Shown piece after piece: positions 45,901-56,733 of a DNA stretch of 64,000 nucleotides; position 1 is the first letter of the stretch, and every line of letters begins with the position of its first letter. Source of the stretch: Cocos nucifera (lineage: Eukaryota > Streptophyta > Magnoliopsida > Arecales > Arecaceae); assembly GCA_006176705.1 (NCBI GenBank), contig QRFJ01000483.1, positions 496,001-560,000 of the forward strand, in the 5' to 3' direction. The position numbers and the translations under genes were made by a program. Below the pieces are notes generated by a model. It made no database searches. It saw nothing but the letters and a program-made list of their open reading frames with translations, and was not told the DNA's origin.

Positions 45901-47793
45901 ATCACATCAACATCAAAGCTATACTAGATCTAATCTAGAAAGAAAAAGGAGATCAAATCTCTCATACCTTTGCAAGTTGGGTTCTCCAACTCATTGATCC
46001 AAGGTTAAGGTCATCATATTGAGCTGCACATGTGTTCGGCCTCTATAGGATATCCACACAAGGCCTCGATCACCGATCTAAAGTCCTACGATAGAAAATC
46101 AGCATAGCATGCTAGTACTGTGCTTATCCTTCTTTGATAGCTGAATATAAGCCTCCTTCTCCAAATCTTGGACCATCCAATAATCAAAAGAAGAAGTAGA
46201 GGATTTGGAAAGGAAAATACTCTTCTAAAATCTCACAAAAGAAGGAAGAAGAGAATCAAGAAAAACCTTGGAAAAGAACCCTTTCTTCTTGCTTCTTTTT
46301 CTCTCACCATGACACAATGGTTTGTATCTCAATGAAACACCATGATCAGATCCTCTTTGTACCCAAGCTTTCTACATCTCAAACCTCTCTCTTAGGTCTA
46401 AAAACTATAGAAAACTCATGCCCTAACTCCCTTTAAATAGAGAGCTATGATAGAGTTCTTATCTAGGTCAAATACCTAGAAAAGAAAGTCTAAATTGAGC
46501 AAGAATGTTGGCACCCAACTCTTGGGCGTTCTCTTCTTTTTTTTTTTGGTGGACTCTAGAAAATATGTGCAAAAAATTATTCTATTTCCCATAAAAGAAT
46601 AAGAGAAAAATCAGGTGGTTTGGTACCTCAAAGAGATAAGGAAAGATGATGTATCAAACTATATCCAATAGAGACCTAGGTCAAAATAACTTAATTGTTT
46701 TGACCTATTCCATAACTAATTTTCTTCTAAAATGGTGGGAGACATAAAAAAGGGTGTGGATACTCTCTAGAATAAAATTTTTCATAAAAATTCTAAGGAA
46801 ATTATTATGGGGGGCATGGAAAGCAAGGTGGCGCAAGATGCAAAAATTTTTAGTCATACTAGGACTTCTAGTTTTGACTTGGTCCAACTTATTATTTGAA
46901 TTCAATTAAATTAAAATTAATACAATCTAATTAGAGATGATCTTAGTCCAACTAAGAGCCTAATTAAATTAGATTAAATTAAATTTAAATCTGATCTACT
47001 TTCTAATCAAATCAAAAATTGGGTGCATACAAGTCCTAATTGAATAAGGACTTGTTCTTCCTTGCAATTGGCTTCTCTAATAAACCAATTGAACTTGATC
47101 TAACCAAATCCAAACTAAATATAATTAAATTATATTCAATTAGACTTAATCTCAATCCTCTGACTTAATCAAATTAAGCTAATTAACAATTCAATTGCTA
47201 ATTGATTCTCCTACAATACTTGCACAAGGTCAAACATCAATCGTATTGATTGTTTTATCTTAGAATGATTCTAAATCATTGATCAACCATCCGATCAGAT
47301 TAAGACCTCTTATATATATAATCCTATAGATTCAAACATAGACTGATAGCATAAAAATAAATTTTTATACCAATCAAAGTAACCATCTAGCAATGGTACC
47401 TAATGATCTAATAGGTCGAATGTGTAAAGCAACATTCTTAGAACCCATGTGGATATAGTTTTCATATAATTCATCCTCTTGACCTAAATGCTTGTAGGAT
47501 GACTCAGAGTTTAGCTGTCAATCTTAATTAGATCATCTACATTATATGATAAAATACCAAATCTATCTCATGCATTATCCTGGCCAAGGTTTTGCTAAAT
47601 TGAAATACAACGATGCATTTTCCTCCAAACTTTTAGAGTTGTCAATCCCACCTTGATCACTCACCAACTTCACAAGTTCTTGATTGTGCCTAAAAATCTT
47701 TCATCACTGAATTATAAATTCAAGTAGTATGACACTAAAGCATAGTGAGTTGCTTGCAAGCCACCATGGTGGTCTCAAATGGTACAGACACCA
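45901..47793 (-). repeat. Copia C- 5' LTR, main part
   Basis: Begins with the second ATCAC copy and aligns on the minus strand with the F+ LTR from about 28800 back to about 26960, including the GTGCTAG...CTGTGCT block near 46110 and the CAACTCACTATGCTTT block near 47740. The first roughly 430 bases of the LTR are absent; unrelated DNA starts at about 47794. Confidence 0.78.
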
Positions 47794-48534
47794 AAGCCAT
47801 TAAAAATCAACGAGATGATTTGAATTCGATATGGATCAAGGAAGCCCCATTGATTAACTCTACTTCCTATTAGATTGATGCTACTTCAGTTATTTGATTC
47901 TAATCAATTAGTTATTTAGATGCATTTGGTTTTGGGTCCACAGGACCATACTTGGGTTTGTATTTGATTAGAGGTTTATTTAAAAAGAGACCATCATGAA
48001 GAAATAAGCTTAGACCACATCATCTTTGGAGCCATCACTCTCCACATGCCCAGGGAGGAAATACACATGCCAGCATATGCCACGCCCAAGGATCCTCATG
48101 CCAAGTTGTGCCATGCATTAAGCACCCACATGAAATTTCTTTTCTTTTCTTGGATTCCTTAAGAGAACTTTTCTTACTTATTTTGTTAAAGGACTGATTT
48201 CTTTTTTATAGTTCTATAAAAGATAGATATGATATATTACTCTATTTGAAAATCAAACATAATGTTTTACTTTTTTGTTGGAAGGACTAATTTTTTTCTT
48301 GTAAAGGGTAGGTGATTCCTAAAAAAATAGGACCCCCAAGATCCTATATAAACCCTTGTATCTTTTATGAATGAGATAATAAATGAATGAATGATTTTAC
48401 CCATAAATACTTGTATCAATTACTCCAAGAAGGAGAAGGTGTGAGATCCAAAATTGCCCAACGATAGGAGGGTGTGAGGACCACTTTCTTTTCTATCCCT
48501 TAGCCTTTATCTACTTGAGATTTAGAGTTTCTAT
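47794..48534 (+). other. LTR-like fragment, unassigned
   Basis: No protein. A promoter-like CCTATATAAACCC at 48343-48355, then TGAATGAATG and a block GGTGTGAGATCC, look like U3/R/U5 of a plus-strand LTR, but no start was found and there is no partner in the window. It stops where the E+ LTR starts. Confidence 0.4.
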
Positions 48535-51055
48535 TATTGGAAAATATATCCTAAAGTCAATCATTTAGATTGTAGATGGTTGAGCTAAATATAATTATAC
48601 TTAAATTATTAATAAATAAAATTATTATTTTGACATTTTCATTATTTTGTGCATCTTTCTATAATGAATTCTTCTGTAATGAAGTTATTAAAACTCTTTA
48701 GACTCGATAAAGAAGGATTTATCATTTAGTCCTTAAACCTGATCGCGATCAATTGATATGTTGTTACCAAGGACAACAACGTAATCGAGTGTAGGTCGTT
48801 GCATGCCATATTTGTTGGTTGTCCTCTTAACTAAGAAGTATGAAAATACTGGTATGGCATGTAGGTAAAGTAGCGTATATTTCACTGATTGTGATTCAAC
48901 TACGTAGCTCTCTACTGTCAAGAGTTGCTCACAAAGGATATGGGTATAAGTATCCCGTAGACCTGAGATCATCATGGTGACTTGCAAGTAACTCATTGTA
49001 CTTAGGTATCAAACTATCTGAATTTTTAATTCAATGATGGAAGGCTACTGGGTGTAGTCAAGTACTTGTGAAGTCAGTGTGTGAGTCAAGATGGAATTGA
49101 TCCCTCATGTGTTGGAGCAAGTGCATCACTATATTTCAATTTAGCAAATTCTCGATCGAGATGGTCCATTCGATGGACACTGAATTTTGAAATATACTGT
49201 AGATGATTTTTTAGAATTGATAATTAAATCTTAGATCATCTTTTGAGCATTGAGATCAAGGGGATGAATTATATGGTAACCATATGCCATAGTTTTGTCA
49301 TTGTTGTATTATGATTTTTCGATCTATCCGAACATCGGGTACCCTTGCTAAATGATCACATCGATTGGTACAAAAAATCAGTTCTTATGCTATCGGCTTA
49401 GGATTCGAACCTATGGGGTAACACACAAAAGAAGTTTCTACCTAATCTGATGGCTGATCATGAGTCTTGATGATCTAGGACTCTATGGTCAAGAGTCCCA
49501 CTGGATTGAAACTCTATGACCAAGAGTCCCACTAAACTGAAACTCTACTTTTGTGGATCCCAATGGACTGAAACTCTAAGTCCTACTTATCTAAAACTCT
49601 CTGATCAAGAGTTTTACTAGTTTAGAACTTTGTGATCATGAGTTTCATTCATTTGGGATACTAAATTCTAGAGTCCCACTAATTTGAAACTCTTCAAAAG
49701 TTTCATGTTGATGGAACTCTATTGCCCAAACACCCACCTAATTGGGACTCTATATTTATTAGAGGATTAATTAGTAATTTAATTACTAATTAGCTTAATT
49801 TGATTGAGTGATAAGGATTCAATCAAGTCCAACTAAATTTGATTCGATTGGATTTGACCCAATTTGATCATGAGATGACCTAATTGCTATGAGAGATTTG
49901 ATCCTAATTTGATCAGAGGCTGGATCAAATTAATTTTTAATTTAACTAAAATTTTATTAGATTGAATTAAGTCTAATTTAGTTGCATTTAATCTGATCTA
50001 ATTAGGTCTAGATTAATTAGTTTATTTGAAATCAATTTGGAACAAGTCAAATGAGATTTGAATTCAAACTCTCCCATGCGCCGACCGTCTTTGACTTTTC
50101 CCACGTGCCATCTATTTTTTTATGCAAGATTTCTCATGCAGAAATGGATGTGTGCATCCTCTCTTTTCTCTCTTTGACCTGGTCCAAGTGTTGGACTGGT
50201 TCAAACAAGAATGAATTTTGAATTCAATTAAGGTTTGTTAGAAGTTGAAACCTCCTAACTCCCTACACCTTATCCACCCTTGCACCATATTTTGTCTCAC
50301 GTATATTCTCATGCATTTCTGAGTGTGGGTGCATAGAAGGAGAGTCCTTCTACATGTCAAACATCCTAAAGTGAGTGCTAGAAGTAGATAAGGCTTTCAC
50401 TTGAATTTTGAATTCAAGTGGAAACCTCTTAACTACCTTATCCAATCCACTCCACACATTTTGGCCAGCTTGTTGCCCCTTTTTAAATAGATTTTTTTTC
50501 TAGCATGCATGGGGATGCATGGGTAATCTAAGGAGTACATGAAGAGATTTTTGAGAGAGAGAAAAATCAGAGAGGGGTGCAAGTCTGGGCATGGAAAAGT
50601 CCAAGGAGAGGGGTAGTGTATTTCCTATGCCAACTTTCCTCATACCCACTTCTGCTATTTTTTTCTTTTTTATCACCCATCTTAAAAGTTTTTATAAGTA
50701 GGTGTTCAGTAGAGGAGAGTCCCTCTACCTATGAAAATTTGTTTCATGGGAAAACTCTTAAAAGAGTGGGCGTGAGAGGATTTTTGGGCATCAGGATTTT
50801 TGAGTGTTCAAAACCCTAGAATTGGGACTTAAGGTTCGGGTGGAGAGATCGAGTGCTATGAGCATCAGATCATCACCAAATTTGAAACACCACTTCATCA
50901 TCTTTTGTAGCACATCATCAATTCTTTTGGAGTATCTGGGAGATTAGAAGGAAAGTGATTGATTGGATCGATCGAGATCAGTCGTTGAAGATCCCGATGA
51001 GGAGCAAGCACTCCAGTGGAGCTGGTCGGAACCAAGAGCTCCATGTGGACCAACC
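48535..51055 (+). repeat. E+ 5' LTR, first part
   Basis: Starts TATTGGAAAATATATCC (TG changed to TA; the 3' LTR has TGTTGAAAAATATATC). It runs collinear with 60007-62530 up to the B+ insertion. CAACC at 51051-51055 is one side of the B+ TSD. Confidence 0.88.
49478..49705 (+). repeat. Hairpin-forming minisatellite in the E+ 5' LTR
   Basis: Repeats of about 35 bases containing ACTCT and AGAGT words facing each other, for example GGACTCTATGGTCAAGAGTCC: a 7-bp stem and 7-base loop. Same array at 60953-61180. Confidence 0.7.
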
Positions 51056-52034
51056 TGTGAGGATTTATGGTGCTTCCAAGCCTTTAGAGGCCATAGGTGG
51101 AGACTAGGATAGGGGTGGTCTTAGGGTGGAGGCGGTGCATAGCCCTCCACAGGCTCAAGATCTGGGTGTTCGGCACCGTGAGGGGCTTGGTTGGAGCTTC
51201 AAAAACCTAGAGCATAAGATGGAGCAAGAAACCCAAGCCAAAAGATTAAAGACTATAGAAAAGAAGCTTTCTACAGATTAGCCAGCTTAGTCTTAGACTG
51301 GATTAGCTAAGTCTCAAAGTGTAGGATAGATAGAAGGTCGCATTCGGGACTGCAGGCATGGGATAGAAACTAGGCTAGCTCAGCCTAAAACTGAGCTGAC
51401 CCAGTCTCAGATTAGCCGATCCAGTACTGAGACTGAGATGACCCAATGTACGGATAGAGTTATGCATGGATTCTATTTGGACTAGGATAGGGATTTATCC
51501 TAGGAGTCTTAAGACCTAGTTTAAGAGGTCTTAAAAGGGCCAACTCATGTATGGATCAGGTCTAGATCCAGGGGGTGAGAGCATGAAAGACATGGGTGTA
51601 CAAGGGCTTGGTGAGTGCTTTCATGTATTGGATTAGTTGGAGAGTTTTTTGGTCGAGCCTAATAGCTATGTATAAATACATAGATTGTATTAGGATTTCA
51701 AAAAAATGTATGAAATACAGATCTTTTCTCCCTCAACTCTCTCTTCTTCTCTTCTCTCTAGAGTGGCCACCCCAGGATTCTTGAGGAAGCTCTAAAGAAA
51801 GGGGTGTCTCTCTCAAGCCCAAGGAGGGAGGTGCCCCATCATAGATCCAGGTGGAGGATCGGTGGTTTGCTGTCCATAGAGAACGTCACAGGTTCCTTCA
51901 GGTCCATGCTAAAGATCAGAAGCTTCCATAATATGGTATCGAGACTTATGATGCCAAGGATGATTGGCGTTCGAGTGATATCATGGAACAACATTTGGTA
52001 TCATAGCGAGGTGATGCTAGTTGGTGGGTCTACA
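51056..52034 (+). repeat. 5' LTR of B+
   Basis: TATAAATA at 51671-51678 is the likely promoter. CTGAGCTGACCCAG-type motifs lie at 51285-51440. Confidence 0.9.
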
Positions 52035-52050
52035 ATTGGTATCAGAGCTT
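52035..52050 (+). other. Primer-binding site of B+
   Basis: ATTGGTATCAGAGCTT directly after CTACA. Confidence 0.88.
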
Positions 52051-53667
52051 GATAGTGCCTAGAAGGGAAGGAGAAGTTATACAAAATGAAATCAAAAATC
52101 TGCACAAGGATTCCATGGTATGTCTCAGTTCTATTATTATTGTCGCTGTAGTTTGGCCAATTAGAAGCAGCGAGTTGAAGGTGGAGGTTGAGAGAATTAA
52201 TAAGAAGAAATTTTTCTAAGGTGGAAGGATTGGGTGCATGATTTGCTAATCGATCTTGATAGAAAGGTCGGGGTGTATGATGGTTTTGTGATAAGCAGGA
52301 AGTGCTGGAGTACTGCAGTAGCATTTTTCTGAAGATATGGGGCTAAGAGAGGCTCGATAGTGCATCAGTTGAGGGAGGTATCTCAGTAGAGAGCATCAGG
52401 GTTCTCTAAGAAGATGGGCAGTGTGGGGCTATTGAAGAGAGATTTTTCAAGGGATAATAGTCGAAGAAAGGCTGAAGAAGCAACTATATATCATTCGATG
52501 TCACGAAGGCAAAAAAGTAGTCGGAGTGCATTCAGTAGTTCGACTAGAGCATGGATTTATGAAGCGTTGGAAGTGATGGAGATGGATGATCCATGGAGGT
52601 CCAGTAGATTAGGGTTGGAAGGCTATAGAGTGGTGTAGAGACAAGGCTAGGGAGCATTGGAGTGCTGTAGTAGTGCTTTCCTAGAGGCACGAAGCTGAGA
52701 GAGGCTTGGTGGTGCAGCAGTCGAGGGAGATATCCTAGTAGAAGGTGTTAGAGGCATCTCAGGAAGATCGGATGCAGGCCTTAGGAAGAGCCAGGAGGTC
52801 TCAGGGAGCGTTAGGGGCATCAAGCAACCAAAAGTATCATGGATCAAGTTTTTTCTGTAGGGGCACCAGAAAGAGTCATGGTTTAGATGGAGGATGATTC
52901 TTTGGGCACAACTGAAGTGATGGCTAGTGTAGGGGCAGAAGAGAAGGACTAGAGTAGAATTTTTTAGGGTTCGATCGTTGGATTCAGAAGAGTTGGATAA
53001 GCTCTTGGGTTTTGGAGGTGCCCACAGGTTACAGAGGTATCCGAGATGGCTTCGAAGTGATCGACAGAGCATGGAGGATTCAAAGGAGCAGCAATGGTGT
53101 TTGAGGTATAGTAGCAGGCTTAACAGTGCAACATTGAGTGGTTGGCCTTGGGTGACTCGGGCATAGAGTCAGCTTCTGCAGCATCAGATGGACTTTAGAT
53201 ATAGGTGTAGCTCCGGAGAGGGCTTCATAATTGGAGAGGAATTTAACATGAGTTCAAAGTAGAGAGGTGTGGGAAGATCAATATCCTAGCACCAGCGCCA
53301 GTGATGCATAGTTCTAGGTGGAGCAGCATGTGCAGGTGAATAGATGTAGTTCTAAGGAGACCATGTCAGGGTTTGCAGCAAGTGCTGGTATAGGAATGTT
53401 GTGGGTTCTCTTGGGAAGTCAAAGAAAGATGATGCAGCTGCTAAGTAGAAGGGATCCTATAATTCCAAGATGATGTAGAGGAGTAAGCCAAGGTCTTCAA
53501 TGGTGGAGGCAGTCATCCCAAAGAGCCTCAAGGATGTACAACAGTTGAAGAGAATTGGCGGAGGTGATGATTGCACAAGGGGCTATCAAGGTGCACAGGG
53601 ACAGCAGGATTGTGCAGGAAGGCATTGCCAAGGGTTTGCCAAGGCTTGGGAGCACCAAGGTGGAGAT
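52051..53667 (+). other. Interior of B+, no coding capacity seen
   Basis: Open frames exist on both strands, the longest a 141-codon antisense frame (52647-53072) without a known domain and not intact in B-. The block GGAGTGCTGTAGTAG, then GAGAGAGGCT and CAGTCGAGGGAG occurs twice, about 52300-52410 and 52640-52760. The purine tract AGGTGGAGAT (53658-53667) leads into the 3' LTR. Confidence 0.7.
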
Positions 53668-54658
53668 TGTGAGGATTTATGGTGCTCCCAAGCCTTGAGA
53701 GGCCATAGATGGAGACTAGGATAGGAGTGATCCTAGAGTGGAGACGGTGCATAGCCCTCCACGGGCTCGAGGTCTAGGTGTTTGAGACCTTGAGGGGCTT
53801 GGTTGGAGCTTTGAAAACTTGGCACACAAGATGGAGCGAGGAATCAAAGTCGAAAGATTAAAGACTGCAGAAAAGAAGCTTTTTATAGGTTAGTCGCTCA
53901 GTCTTAGACTGGATCGTCTAAGTCTCAGAGTATAGGATAGATAGAAGATCGTGTTTGGGACTGCAGGCATGGGATAGAAACTGGCTCAGTCTAAAACTAG
54001 GCTGGCTCAGTCTGAAATTGAGTCGACCCAGTCTTAAGTTAGCTGGCCCGGTGCTGAGACTGAGCCGACCCAGTGTGCAGGTAGAGTTATGCATGGGTTC
54101 TATTTGGGCTAGGATAAGGACTTATCCTAGGGGTCTTAAGGCCTGGTTTAAGAGGTCTTAAAGAGGCTAACTCATGTATGGATTGGGTCTAGATCCAGAG
54201 TATGAGAGCATGGGAGACATGGATGTACATGGGCTTAGTGAGTACTTTCATGTATTGGATTAGCTGGAGAATTTTTTGGTTGGGCCCAATGGCTATATAT
54301 AAATACATAGGTTGTATTAGGGTTTCAAAAAAAGATGTAAAATATAGATCTTTTCTCCCTCAACTCTCTCTTCTCTTCTCTCTAGAGTTGCCACCCTAGG
54401 ATTCTTGTAAAAGCCCTAGAGAGGGGGGTGTCTCCCTCAAGCCCTAGGAGGGAGGTACCCCATCATAGATCTAGGTAGAGGATTGGTGGTTTACTGTCCA
54501 TAGAGAACATCACAGGTTTCTTCAAATCTATGCTAAAGATCAGGAGCTTCTGCAATATGGTATCGGGGCTTGTGATGCCAAGAATGATTGGCATTTGAGC
54601 GACATCATGGAACAACATTTGATATTAGATCGAGGTGATGCTAGTTGGTGGGTCTACA
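53668..54658 (+). repeat. 3' LTR of B+
   Basis: 991 bases, partner of 51056-52034. Motif cluster at 53890-54080. Confidence 0.9.
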
Positions 54659-54663
54659 CAATC

Positions 54664-54972
54664 GTAGAGGTCGGACAAGTGTGCGACTATAGCACGATAC
54701 CAGAGCATATTTTGGTAGATTCAAATCACGAAGATCAGCTACTCATGCACAGGTATCGAGTTTTGAACTTGAATCGATTAGCAAATATGATTTATTGATC
54801 GATCGCATTTAAATTTTAAATTATATATTAGCGTGTCTAGATCTTGAGTAGGGTTTTCTGATTTGATCAATGCATGCATAGGTTAATTTTAGATTAATCT
54901 AATTCTTTCACTATAATAATTTTTGAAAAGTTTTTTGAAAAGCATGCTAAAAACCCTATGTGATTACCTTCA
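54664..54972 (+). repeat. E+ 5' LTR, last part
   Basis: Continues the LTR after the second TSD copy: GTAGAGGTCGGACAAGTG corresponds to 62532-62550 of the 3' LTR. Ends ATTACCTTCA. Confidence 0.85.
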
Positions 54973-54989
54973 ATGGTATCAGAGCAAGG
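54973..54989 (+). other. Primer-binding site of E+
   Basis: ATGGTATCAGAGCAAGG right after the LTR end. Confidence 0.85.
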
Positions 54990-56733
54990 GTTGCTTAACA
55001 TATTTTAATATATAATTAAAAAAATTAAATGTTAGCATATTTGATATGTTAGATCCAGATAACATAGTAATTGAGGATGAATGAGCTACCAAGCCATCCG
55101 ATCATAAAGGATAAGTATGGTTTAAAGGCCATCTCCTCCCATTCAGTGGGGATCCCTTATGGTGATAGGGGTGCCATCGTGAACTCATTCATTAAGATGA
55201 ACAGTGAAAGTATTTTTTTATAATTAAAATTATTTTAATTAGAAAGTTAAATATGAATATGTTTATATTAGATGTAAAAGATAGATTCATGGTTTAATTT
55301 TTATTATGTTTTATTTTCTATTATGAAACTAGCAATAGGATTATTGTTTATGAAATGGGCTGACTCATTTGTGAAACGAGTCAACCCATTAGTGAACAGA
55401 AAATAAAAATCTTTTAAAATTTAAAAATTATTTTTGAAATGTTGAACCTCAATCCATCAGCTCAAAACTTAATTTAAGTATTGCTTATAGAATCTAGAAT
55501 TATGAATTAAAGATTCTAAGACATATGCATAAGTTATGGGTTAAAGGGTTAGATAAATTAGGTCCATTAATTAGGTTAGACCTAAGATTAGTTAAAGAAT
55601 GGATTAATCTAGAGTAATTGATCAAATCTAACCAAGTGTTGAATTAGATTAGGTCAAAGAGACTCTAGACTCAACTTCAATAGTTGTAGTTGGATGAGTC
55701 CATGTCTTTAATAAAGACCAAGATGGACTTGATACATGGCTAAACGGTTAAGCTCAAAATTACTAGGTTGATCAAATTAAACCTAATTAACTAGTTAGTG
55801 TCTAAGATAAGTTTGGCAAACTAGACCAGTGACTTTTAATTGGGAGCTACTCGCACTAATTCGATCTTTGACAAGTTAATGGCATATCCCTTCCACTGAT
55901 CTCACTTACCTCACCGACATGGTCGACTAGGATTTGATTAGATTGCTTGGTGATTCAAGCTAATCGATGTCACTAGAAATTAGTTTAACTGATTTCAATC
56001 AGTAAGATTGAATTAGATGTCCATGGACCTAAATTGATCCTAATCCTAATCTATTGACTTGGTCAAGTTAGTGGGAGGATTTGACTTGGTGAAGTCAATG
56101 GGAGAAATTTGGTCCATGTCCTTTCTATCCTTAAATCACATGTAACATAAATTTTCTAAATTATTAGATCCTTAAAGTGACTAAGTTATAGGGATAACTA
56201 AGTCATAGCCTCCCATTAAGGTGAATAGTAATGAGTTCAATCTTCTGGATGAACATTGGAGGTGCCATACACCTCTGAATATTGAATTTGCTATCCATCA
56301 TATGATGATTAGGTCGTACTTTCTTAATGATGATCAAGTTGGCTAGAGCTTTTCTTGAGCTTGGTTATCATTAGTTTGATGTACCGAACTCAATCATGTT
56401 AATGGTTGGACCTAACCAGACCTTTTCAGTAGAAGCCATAGCCTACTGAATTGGCTTCTAGGGCAAAATCTAAATACTAAAAATTATTTTAAAAAATAAT
56501 TGGTTATGAACCTTCCTATAGATGCATACGAGTTGGCTAGAGCTTTTCTCAAATCCGTCTGTAGTCTATTTGGATTTTGTACCCACTGAGTTAGTATAAT
56601 TCCTCAAATTAAAGGTAAAGGCTACTAATTTATTAAAAATAGTGGAAAAACCTTTAGACTAAAGTCCAAATCTTTAGAATTTAATTAATTCAAGTACTAA
56701 TAAGATTTCATGTTTTTCTTTTAGATAAATAAA
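54990..56733 (+). other. Leader of E+
   Basis: Non-coding, AT-rich, collinear in part with the F+ and C- leaders (for example AATAATTGGTTATGAACC near 56495). A possible long hairpin has arms at 55101-55113 and 55151-55166. No gag frame is found. Confidence 0.7.

Larger units (their letters stand above)
13153..47793 (-). mobile_element. Copia element C-, host of the nested stack
   Basis: On the minus strand the order is: 5' LTR (47793-45901, then 22792-22601), primer-binding site (22600-22586), leader, gag (from 20665), protease, integrase and RT (to 17889, resuming 13354-13153). Two insertions explain the splits. D- (22793-45900) is flanked by ATCAC on both sides, and the solo LTR B' (13355-17883) by ATATA. 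Both junctions restore continuous copia sequence when removed. The RT ends at the gypsy LTR near 13150, and the first roughly 430 bases of the 5' LTR are missing at 47793. Many stops make it dead. F+ (26526-31270) is a second member of the family. Confidence 0.82.
51056..54658 (+). mobile_element. Non-coding LTR retrotransposon B+ (3.6 kb)
   Basis: LTRs of 979 and 991 bases start TGTGAGGATTTATGGTGCT and end GGGTCTACA. TSD CAACC/CAATC (51051-51055, 54659-54663). Primer-binding site and purine tract are present, and the interior of 1633 bases has no gag or pol. Same family as B- (13979-17578) and B2+ (62708-). It sits in the 5' LTR of E+. Confidence 0.92.

Noticed and set aside
50577..50819. 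An 80-codon plus-strand frame in the E+ LTR
   Set aside because: The matching place in the 3' LTR (about 62040-62290) does not keep the frame.
52647..53072. A 141-codon antisense gene in B+
   Set aside because: Not intact in B-, no domain, and no splice or promoter evidence; similarity between copies is explained by shared DNA. Kept only as a note under the interior.
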